Positions 1 to 6,995 of a stretch of DNA of 25,750 nucleotides are shown here, one piece after another. The translations under genes and the position numbers were made by a program. Within the stretch, counting starts at the first letter, position 1. Every line of letters starts with the position of its first letter. This stretch comes from Desulfovibrio sp. UBA2564 (GTDB taxonomy: Bacteria > Desulfobacterota > Desulfovibrionia > Desulfovibrionales > Desulfovibrionaceae), in contig DDLU01000103.1 of the NCBI GenBank assembly GCA_002340305.1, positions 1-25,750 on the forward strand. The letters run 5' to 3'. The notes beneath the pieces are model-generated. The model worked only from the letters and a program-made list of their open reading frames with translations, was not told where the DNA came from and made no database searches.

Positions 1-40
1 ATTATCTCCGAAAGTCGAGTAATAGATTTTTAGCTATGCT

Positions 41-1147
41 ATGAACAGAATCTTTAATGACAGGAAATGTTATGACCTTTTTAGTACCGGGGATTGCCGG
101 ACTGTAGACTGCGCTTCCGAAATTTGTATGAAAAATAGGGCCTCTACTACTTCTGAGACCTCTGCCAGTCCGGCAAGTGGAGAGTATGAAATCATTTACA
201 CCTCCATTCCGCTGATAACCCGTAGCGGTGAGATCGTTGGTGCAACTGAGGTTATAATTGATCAGACCGAAATAAAGCAGGCGCAAGCGACAATGCTTGA
301 TGTTGCCGGTCAGGCTAATGATATTGCTAACAGGGTCGCTTCTGCATCTGAAGAGCTCTCTGCCCAGATTGATGAAGTAAGCAATGGGGCAGAGATTCAG
401 CAACAACGGGTAGGTGAGACTGCAACCGCTATGGAGCAAATGAACTCCAGTGTGTTGGAGATTGCGCGTAACGCTTCCGAGGCAAGGGAGCAGTCTGACA
501 ATGCCAGAGGGAAGGCTCAGGAAGGGGCTGAACTGGTAAGTGATGTTGTCGCAGCCATTAATAAGGTGAATAGGGTCGCTAACACTCTTCAGGTAGACAT
601 GGAAAAACTTGGCGATCAGGCCAAGTCTATCGGCGGCGTTATGACGGTAATCACTGATATTGCAGACCAGACTAATTTATTGGCATTAAACGCAGCAATT
701 GAGGCTGCCCGCGCAGGTGAAGCAGGGCGTGGTTTTGCTGTTGTTGCCGACGAAGTCCGTAAATTGGCAGAAAAGACAATGGATGCTACAAATGAGGTCG
801 GTTCAAATATTCAGGCTATCCAGTCGGCAACAGATACCAACTTGCGCAATGTGAACAGTGCAGTAGAGAATGTCGCTCAAGCTACTGAATTGGCGAATAG
901 TTCCGGAGCAGCCCTTAGCCAGATTGTAGGCATGTCTACGGATTCATCTTCTCTTGTAGAGGGTATTGCCACCGCAGCTGAGGAGCAGTCCGCCACAAGT
1001 GAGCAGATTAACCGTGCTGTTGCCGAAGTAAACCGTATTGTATCAGATTCCGCAGAAGGGGTGCTCCAGTCTGCCGGAGCGGTCCAGGAATTGGCTGAAA
1101 TGGCTCTTAAGCTCAAAAAAGTTCTCAGCAATCTTAAGCAAGATTAG
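41..1147 (+). CDS. Methyl-accepting chemotaxis protein, PAS remnant plus signalling domain; N-terminus disrupted
   Basis: The protein is the cytoplasmic part of a chemoreceptor, which would control a CheA kinase through CheW. Residues 1-80 look like the second half of a PAS domain with four cysteines (C10, C19, C24, C29). Residues 90-365 form the long antiparallel coiled coil. The hairpin tip is at about 205-240 and carries the hallmark DQTNLLALNAAIEAARAGE. No membrane segment or HAMP is visible and there is no C-terminal CheR-tethering pentapeptide. The ATG at 41 has no Shine-Dalgarno sequence and cuts a PAS fold in the middle. In-frame TAA and TAG lie at 20-25. Frame 1 upstream (1-30) reads like PAS sequence and would join this frame if one T of the T5 run at 27-31 were absent, so a frameshifted longer gene is likely. 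The family call is firm; the start is doubtful. Confidence 0.85.
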   Translation: MNRIFNDRKCYDLFSTGDCRTVDCASEICMKNRASTTSETSASPASGEYEIIYTSIPLITRSGEIVGATEVIIDQTEIKQAQATMLDVAGQANDIANRVASASEELSAQIDEVSNGAEIQQQRVGETATAMEQMNSSVLEIARNASEAREQSDNARGKAQEGAELVSDVVAAINKVNRVANTLQVDMEKLGDQAKSIGGVMTVITDIADQTNLLALNAAIEAARAGEAGRGFAVVADEVRKLAEKTMDATNEVGSNIQAIQSATDTNLRNVNSAVENVAQATELANSSGAALSQIVGMSTDSSSLVEGIATAAEEQSATSEQINRAVAEVNRIVSDSAEGVLQSAGAVQELAEMALKLKKVLSNLKQD

Positions 1148-1170
1148 ATTGACTCGCAAATTAATATTCA

Positions 1171-1205
1171 AAGCAGGGCGGTTCTTAAGGCTGCCCTGCT
1201 TTTTG
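1171..1205 (+). terminator. Rho-independent terminator after the chemoreceptor gene
   Basis: A 9-bp inverted repeat, AAGCAGGGC (1171-1179) with GCCCTGCTT (1193-1201), encloses a 13-nt loop and runs into a short T run. It lies 23 bases after the chemoreceptor stop codon and separates that gene from the rest of the signalling block. Confidence 0.85.
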
Positions 1206-1273
1206 CGTTTTCAGCATGTTTTACCAATAAATTATTGAATACCCCGCCAACTCCCTGCTTGTCTTGAATCTCC

Positions 1274-3709
1274 ATGCGGGTTATGTCCCTGCCTATGAAC
1301 AAGGACAACCTCTTCACTTCCGGAATCAGTCTTTCCCCGCAGGATTTGATCCTCTACGAGCATACCCTCAAGGACCTCATTCAGGAATTCCTGCCTTTCG
1401 AATCCTACAGCCTATACTTTCCCAAGCCGCCAAAAGGGCAGTTCAGGGCTAAGCTTGAGGCACGCTACAATGCCGATGAAGCTCAGCTTATGCTTCCGTT
1501 ACGTTTGCGTGGTCGCGATCTCTGCTATTTCATAGCCAGAGGTGTGGAACTGGAAGCACCGGAAGCCCTACCTCCTTATCTGGAAGCACTGGCAGCCTGC
1601 TCGCTGGAAAAGATTCTGCTCTACAAGAGCTCCATCACTGACCGGCTGACCGGAATGGCAACCCGTGAATATTTTATGTCCAAACTCAATAAGGAACTGG
1701 ACCTGATTCAGAATTGCATGATGCCCACCACCGGTGGTTGTAAAGACCCCGGTATTCCGACTTTCAGCGGATCAGTCGGGGTTGTTGTTCTTGATATGGA
1801 CTTTTTCCAGCGTATTAATGACCGCTACGGTTATGGGCTGGGTGATTCCATCATCGCTGATCTTGCAAAGCGTATTAATGATGCAGTTGTTGAGTCCGTA
1901 ATCTGTGCTAGAATTTTTGATGATAAGTTTGCTTTCCTGATTCCTGACGGTCGTCCTAAAGCCTGCGCCAAGCTGGCTGAAGAGTTGCGTTCTTTGGTGG
2001 ATAATTTCAAGGTCGAGGCCCCTGTTACCGGGGACGTAATCAAAGTGAGCGTCAGTGCCGGATATGCCAACTATCCGCAGTCTCTTTCCGGTCCTCACTT
2101 CAAACGGTCTGCTGACGAGCAGGCCCGTATCTTGATGCGTAAAGCGGCTAAAGCTGTTGCAACAGCCAAGGATTTCGGTCGCAATTGTGTTTTTGCATAC
2201 TCTGATATTCTCCAGAAGGGTGCCAAGGTTTTGGAAGTGTTGCCTTTGCAGCGTCTGGCTCTTTCCATCGGGCAGAGTGTTGATGCCCGGGAAGGTGCTC
2301 GCTTTCTGGTCTGGTCCCCTGATTATCAGTCAGGCACACAGGCCCGCCTGACTGAAGACGAACGTATTTCCGGTACTTATCCCACCATGTACAAGGCCGA
2401 GGTGGTTATCATTGAGGTTCAGGAGGAGATTGCTTTTGCGGAAATCCTGCACCTGAGTGATCCGGCGTGGCCTGTTACCAATGGGGACCGCCTGACCTTA
2501 CTTAATGAAAAGGACAGTTTTTTCGATGCTCAGGCCGGACCGGAAGCGAACTCTTCCCCGCAGCGTGATATTGTTACAGGTCTGTATAGTTATAAAGAAT
2601 TCATCGGGCGCTACAGCCGTATGCGTCAGAATCTGGATAAATTTTCCGTGGCAGTGCTGCGGCTGTCCTCGAATCCGGCGGAGCAGGGCGGTAATTTCCA
2701 GAAGTTGACCGACGCGCAGGTGCAGAAGGTGGCTTCCCGTGCTGAAACTTTTTTTGATGAATCATGCATGGGCGGTCGGTACAGCCTTAACAGTCTGATT
2801 TATTTCTTCCCGGGAGAGGAATCGGATGCGGTGATGGAAAATATCCTGCGTTTGGTTCGTGAGTGTGCTGAGGATTTTGAAATTGAGCTTGCTGCCGGGG
2901 TGGCGGCATTTCCTTTTCTCAATTACAGACGCAGTGAGATTCTTGAGAACTGCCGCAAGGGTCTTGACCATTCACTTATGCTTGAAAAACCCATGGTCGC
3001 CCAGTTCGATTCTGTTTCGCTGAACATTTCCGCAGACCATTTTTACGTTGATGGTGATATCTACGGTGCCATTGAAGAGTTCCGCCTCGCTCTGCTGGCT
3101 GATTCCGATAACATTCTTGCCCGTAACTCCCTTGGAATCTGTTACGCGCAGGTTGGTAAGCCGGAGCAGGCCCGCAAGCAATTCGAAGAAGTTCTCAGCA
3201 TCACTCCCAAAAACATTATGGCCCTGTACAACCTTGGCTGGACCTGCCAGATGCTCGGCAGTATGGACAAAGCCCGCGAAGCTTACGAGAAATGCCTTGA
3301 GCTGGAGCCGGAGAACGTATTTTCACTTGTCCGTCTTGGTGTGCTTTCCGAGCAGGATAAAGGTCTGGATGAAGCCGAGCAGTACTATCTCAAAGCCGCC
3401 AGGCTTAAAGGTGGTGATGCTTTGAGTATGCGTCATCTTGCCCGTATTTCCCATTCTCGCGGTGATATGGACAAAGCTCGCGAGTATCTGCATCAGGCTT
3501 TGAATGCCAACCATAACGATGCCGCAGCCATGAACATGCTCGCTACTATCTATCTTGAAAGCGGTGAAGACCCGCAGGTTGCAGAAGTTCTGGCCCGCCA
3601 GAGTGCCGCGCTTAAACCTGCCAAAGAGCAGTTCTGGAAGACTCTTGCCAAGGCTCTTGAGGTGCAGGAAAAGTTTGAAGAAGCCGAACAGGTGCGCTCC
3701 AGATTTTAA
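1274..3709 (+). CDS. TPR protein with two degenerate GGDEF domains
   Basis: This is an 811-residue cytoplasmic protein. Residues 121-305 form a GGDEF fold: the DRLTG entry motif and the LDMDFFQRINDRYGYGLGD substrate/metal region are present. The catalytic signature is FDDKF (215-219) instead of GGDEF, with Lys where the catalytic Glu should be. Residues 434-570 look like a second, more eroded GGDEF domain (DIVTGLYSYKEF at its start, no signature). Residues 585-811 contain about six TPR units. It is therefore unlikely to make c-di-GMP and may act as a nucleotide sensor or scaffold; that role is inferred. The start is uncertain: ATG codons at 1274, 1283 and 1295 all lack a clear ribosome-binding site, and an in-frame stop at 1265 bars anything longer. 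It lies 12 bases before the transglycosylase gene and is probably the first gene of the Wsp-like operon. Confidence 0.85.
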   Translation: MRVMSLPMNKDNLFTSGISLSPQDLILYEHTLKDLIQEFLPFESYSLYFPKPPKGQFRAKLEARYNADEAQLMLPLRLRGRDLCYFIARGVELEAPEALPPYLEALAACSLEKILLYKSSITDRLTGMATREYFMSKLNKELDLIQNCMMPTTGGCKDPGIPTFSGSVGVVVLDMDFFQRINDRYGYGLGDSIIADLAKRINDAVVESVICARIFDDKFAFLIPDGRPKACAKLAEELRSLVDNFKVEAPVTGDVIKVSVSAGYANYPQSLSGPHFKRSADEQARILMRKAAKAVATAKDFGRNCVFAYSDILQKGAKVLEVLPLQRLALSIGQSVDAREGARFLVWSPDYQSGTQARLTEDERISGTYPTMYKAEVVIIEVQEEIAFAEILHLSDPAWPVTNGDRLTLLNEKDSFFDAQAGPEANSSPQRDIVTGLYSYKEFIGRYSRMRQNLDKFSVAVLRLSSNPAEQGGNFQKLTDAQVQKVASRAETFFDESCMGGRYSLNSLIYFFPGEESDAVMENILRLVRECAEDFEIELAAGVAAFPFLNYRRSEILENCRKGLDHSLMLEKPMVAQFDSVSLNISADHFYVDGDIYGAIEEFRLALLADSDNILARNSLGICYAQVGKPEQARKQFEEVLSITPKNIMALYNLGWTCQMLGSMDKAREAYEKCLELEPENVFSLVRLGVLSEQDKGLDEAEQYYLKAARLKGGDALSMRHLARISHSRGDMDKAREYLHQALNANHNDAAAMNMLATIYLESGEDPQVAEVLARQSAALKPAKEQFWKTLAKALEVQEKFEEAEQVRSRF

Positions 3710-3721
3710 TATTGAGCATTA

Positions 3722-4324
3722 ATGTCCAGATTCATTGTAGTCTTGTATCTTCTCCTCAGCGGAGCTATCGTGTTCCGTATGATTGTCCCTATTGAGGTGG
3801 AACGTGAATTTTCGTTCTCTCAGCGGCATGAGGTTCAGCAGCGTATAAAGGTTGCTGACCGCGAGCGGATACCGCTTCCGCCTTTGTTCGGGCAGGTTGC
3901 CGAGGAGTTTTCGCTGCATCCTGAAATTCTCAATGCCATTGCAGATCACGAAAGCGGATATAACCCTTGGGCCTTGAATATTGAGGGCCGAAGTGTTTAT
4001 CCTGATTCCCGTGAAGAAGCACTTGCCATTATCAAGGAATACAGGGGTAAGAGTTACGATGTAGGGCTGATGCAGGTAAACTCCTACTGGATCAGAAAAT
4101 TTGATTTGAGTCCTGCCGAGGCCCTTGAGCCGGAGGAGAATCTGCGTTTGGGCGCATGGATTTTACGTTACTGCCTTGACCGCTACGGCCATAATTGGAG
4201 AGCCATCGGGGCATATCATACCGGATCACCGAAAAATCTTCCGGGACGGGCACGGGCTTACGCTGTAAAAGTGATGAAGAAATATAACGCGCTGATGGAA
4301 AAATCAGCAGCAGCCGGGAAGTAA
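3722..4324 (+). CDS. Lytic transglycosylase, SLT domain, membrane-anchored or exported
   Basis: A 200-residue protein of the soluble lytic transglycosylase (goose lysozyme-like) fold, which cleaves peptidoglycan glycan strands. Residues 4-24 form a hydrophobic segment (signal anchor or signal peptide). The catalytic glutamate is E77 in ADHESGYNPWALN. The structural motifs DVGLMQVNS (113-121) and GAYHTGSP (163-170) follow. Its size and layout resemble the small transglycosylases that accompany secretion or pilus machines. It sits 12 bases after the GGDEF-TPR gene and 6 bases before cheW, so it is apparently part of the chemosensory operon. That is unusual company, and points to a cell-envelope-related output (inference). 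Confidence 0.85.
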   Translation: MSRFIVVLYLLLSGAIVFRMIVPIEVEREFSFSQRHEVQQRIKVADRERIPLPPLFGQVAEEFSLHPEILNAIADHESGYNPWALNIEGRSVYPDSREEALAIIKEYRGKSYDVGLMQVNSYWIRKFDLSPAEALEPEENLRLGAWILRYCLDRYGHNWRAIGAYHTGSPKNLPGRARAYAVKVMKKYNALMEKSAAAGK

Positions 4325-4330
4325 ATTTTT

Positions 4331-4816
4331 ATGGCAAATAATGAATACGTTATTTTTGAGGTTGATTCCTGCAAGTTCGCTTTGCCTTCGGTTGCGGTGG
4401 ATCGTGTCGAGCGTGCGGTTCAGCTGACTCCGGTTCCTGATGCCCCCGTTCCGGTTCTGGGTGTGGTTAATCGTGGTGGTGATATAATTCCCGTGCTTGG
4501 TTTACGGGGCAGAATCGGTGTGGTGGAACGTGGCATAATTCTCAGTGACAGACTTATTTTCAGTAATGCCAATGGTCGGAATATGGCTTTGCTTGCGGAT
4601 CGTATCAGTGATGTTTTGGAAATTAAGGATGACGTGGCTCGCAACGCAAGTGAAATCTGGCCCGGATTGTCTCTATTGAAATCTCTTGCCGGATTGGGGG
4701 CTGATGTTGTGCTGGTGCAGGATATGGGGGCGTTGCTTGCGCCTGATCAGGAGCGTGATTTACTCGCAGCTATAGCAGCCATGGATGCAGGGGAGGATTC
4801 TGCAGCAGATGCTTAA
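4331..4816 (+). CDS. CheW-type coupling protein (WspB position)
   Basis: A 161-residue single CheW domain (about residues 4-145), the adaptor joining chemoreceptors to CheA. The family pattern is visible: YVIFEVDSCKFALPSVAVDRV at the first strands, then VLGVVNRGGDIIPVLGLR in the middle, where CheW proteins have the RG-I-PV-DL block. A short acidic Asp/Ala-rich tail follows. It is the first of two CheW genes; in Wsp systems the first is wspB. Its 3' end overlaps the next gene by eight bases, which implies translational coupling with cheR. Confidence 0.88.
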   Translation: MANNEYVIFEVDSCKFALPSVAVDRVERAVQLTPVPDAPVPVLGVVNRGGDIIPVLGLRGRIGVVERGIILSDRLIFSNANGRNMALLADRISDVLEIKDDVARNASEIWPGLSLLKSLAGLGADVVLVQDMGALLAPDQERDLLAAIAAMDAGEDSAADA

Positions 4817-6371
4817 CTCCCTGACTGAAGTTAAAGTCAACGAACTAGCGGATATGGTCCGTGATAGGTTCGGGCTGGATTTCCCTCGCGAAAGATGGAA
4901 AGATTTGCGTAGTGCTGTTGTGCGCTACCAGCGCGAGGACTCCTCTTTCAGCACAGCTTCAGAGTGTCTTGATTATCTCCTTTCTCCCACAGTTGAAGAT
5001 GGTTATCTTGAACAATTCATAAATCGTCTGACCATCGGCGAGACTTTTTTCTTTCGTGATACCAATGCACTTAAAGTCTTCGAATTCGCAATCCTGCCTG
5101 AACTTAGGGATAGAGGGAGCGGGATTAACGGGGCAGTGCGGGTCTGGTCTTCTGCCTGCTCAACTGGTGAGGAGCCATATACTCTGGCGATGATCTGCCG
5201 CCGTTCCGGGCTTAATGCCGAGATTTTCGGGACTGATATTGACAGCAAGGCCCTGATTAAAGCCCGTGAAGGCTGTTACCGAAAATGGTCATTCCGTTCA
5301 GAAGATTTAGGTTTCAGGGATATTTTTTTCCGCAAGGTCGGTTCAAATTCATTTGTGCTTGATTCAACCATTAAAAGGATGGTCAATCTATTCCGTCTCA
5401 ATCTGATTGAAGCAGCGGTGCCATCTTCATTGCGGGATATGGATGTGATCTTCTGCCGGAATGTGCTTATGTATTTTTCTTCCGAAGGAGTCCGTGCTGT
5501 ACTGGATAAACTCTGGGATTGCCTGACCCCCGGTGGCTGGTTGATTGCTACTCCCAGCGAATCCGGTCTGCTTAGCAGTCATGGCAGGTTTGAGCCTGTT
5601 AACATTGATGGTGTCCTTGTTTACCGGAAAAATGAAGACTATGAGCCGCAGTGCCAGATGGTTTTCGACGGATTCAAATACCGGGATGGGGGGCAGGCTG
5701 CGGAACCACCAAATACCGAAGATATTGAGTTCGATCTGCCGTTGTTGCCTGATCTGAACATAGTGGACGTGAACCCCGCGGTCGACACCGTTGCAGCAGA
5801 AGCCGTGATCGAACAGGAGTTTGTGACTCCTGAGCCTCTGGTCCGGCTGAGTGACGCTGTTGATGGAAAAGGCTTGCTTGATCAGGGTGATAGTTTGCGC
5901 ACACAGGGAGATACTGTCGGGGCTGTTGCCTTGTACAAGACAGTTGCTGCTCTTGATTGCCCCCGCGAACTTAAGGTTTCCGCATATCTTGGTATTGCCG
6001 GTATTAAAGCAGATTCAGGCTTTGCTGAAGATGCTGCCTTATGGTGTGGAAGGGCGATTGAACTGGATCGTGTCTGCCCTTGTGCTTACTTCCTGCTCGG
6101 TCAGGTCAGTCTACAGCAGGGCGACAGGGATAAGGCTCTTGCTCATATGCGTAATGCAATTTTTCTTGATAGTGAATTTATCATGGCCCATGTGTTGCTT
6201 GGGAATATATACATGGAAACCAATGATAAGAACGCTGCTCTAAGACACTTCCGAATTTCCATGCAGGAACTTGAGAAAATGGAGCAGGATGCCCCGGTTC
6301 CCTGCTCAGATAATACCACTGCCGGACGTTTGATGGAAATGGTACGGTTGGTTCAACAGCAACTGGTTTAG
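4809..6371 (+). CDS. CheR-type receptor methyltransferase with C-terminal TPRs (WspC-like)
   Basis: The protein methylates receptor glutamates using S-adenosylmethionine. I chose the ATG at 4809 because GGAGG at 4792-4796 stands 12 bases before it; an upstream in-frame ATG at 4785 has no such site. Numbered from 4809 (520 residues), the CheR N-terminal helical domain covers about 8-75, GETFFFRD is at 77-84, the SAM-binding SSACSTGEEPY is at 114-124, GTDID is at 141-145 and FCRNVLMYF is at 215-223. A linker of about 80 residues rich in acidic and hydrophobic residues leads to three or four TPR repeats (about 362-505). The CheR-TPR architecture is that of WspC and FrzF. The TPR part usually governs which receptor the enzyme recognises. 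Confidence 0.92.
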   Translation: MLNSLTEVKVNELADMVRDRFGLDFPRERWKDLRSAVVRYQREDSSFSTASECLDYLLSPTVEDGYLEQFINRLTIGETFFFRDTNALKVFEFAILPELRDRGSGINGAVRVWSSACSTGEEPYTLAMICRRSGLNAEIFGTDIDSKALIKAREGCYRKWSFRSEDLGFRDIFFRKVGSNSFVLDSTIKRMVNLFRLNLIEAAVPSSLRDMDVIFCRNVLMYFSSEGVRAVLDKLWDCLTPGGWLIATPSESGLLSSHGRFEPVNIDGVLVYRKNEDYEPQCQMVFDGFKYRDGGQAAEPPNTEDIEFDLPLLPDLNIVDVNPAVDTVAAEAVIEQEFVTPEPLVRLSDAVDGKGLLDQGDSLRTQGDTVGAVALYKTVAALDCPRELKVSAYLGIAGIKADSGFAEDAALWCGRAIELDRVCPCAYFLLGQVSLQQGDRDKALAHMRNAIFLDSEFIMAHVLLGNIYMETNDKNAALRHFRISMQELEKMEQDAPVPCSDNTTAGRLMEMVRLVQQQLV

Positions 6372-6395
6372 CGGAATTTGAATTGAGGTGGGATA

Positions 6396-6974
6396 ATGGA
6401 AACCGATACCCTGGATTATTTCAAACGGGAAAGCGATAGAGAGCTTCTCCGTAAGCGTGCTGAAAAGCTGGCACTGACAATTTCCGATGACAGGCACGGG
6501 CAAGAGGGCGATTACGGTAAGCGGGAGTTTGTCTTTTTTCGTATGGGTCCCCATACCTATGGTTTAGAGGCGGCTTCAGTCAAAGAAGTGATGATCCCGG
6601 AAGATATTGTTTCCGTTCCATGTACCCCCGATTTTCATCTTGGGGTAATGAGCGTTCGCGGACACCTTTGGGCAGTTATTGATCTCTGCGTATTTTTTGG
6701 TTTGGAAGATAAACTTGAATCGGATAATCCCGGTGTTATTCTGCTTGCTGACGATTATACTGAATTCTGCATTGCAGTGGATGAAATTATTGGAGTGATA
6801 GCTGTTTCTGAAGCAGAAGTTAAGCCTTTGCCTGAAGGTGAAAACCGTTTTACCAGTTTCAGTCTCGGAGTTACTTCTGATCGCAGTACGATTCTTAAGG
6901 GTGCAGCGTTGCTGCTTGAAGAAGCTTTCGTCGTCAATGAGTTTGTTGGTAGTGGGCAGCATGGCCTGTCATAA
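6396..6974 (+). CDS. CheW-domain coupling protein (WspD position)
   Basis: A 192-residue protein with a charged N-terminal extension (1-42, partly helical) followed by a CheW domain (about 43-180). Recognisable blocks are FVFFRMGPHTYGLEAASVKEV and GVMSVRGHLWAVIDLCVFFGL. The extension distinguishes it from the first CheW, as in WspD, which has a longer N-terminus than WspB. GAGGTGGG lies just before the ATG at 6396. It lies 24 bases after cheR and 21 bases before cheA. Two adaptors in one array probably allow different receptor and kinase contacts (inference). Confidence 0.88.
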   Translation: METDTLDYFKRESDRELLRKRAEKLALTISDDRHGQEGDYGKREFVFFRMGPHTYGLEAASVKEVMIPEDIVSVPCTPDFHLGVMSVRGHLWAVIDLCVFFGLEDKLESDNPGVILLADDYTEFCIAVDEIIGVIAVSEAEVKPLPEGENRFTSFSLGVTSDRSTILKGAALLLEEAFVVNEFVGSGQHGLS

Positions 6975-6995
6975 CGGCGAGTACGGAGAATTGAA

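Noticed and set aside
4785..4808. Upstream ATG as the cheR start
   Set aside because: It has no ribosome-binding site, whereas ATG 4809 has GGAGG upstream, though at a slightly long spacing.
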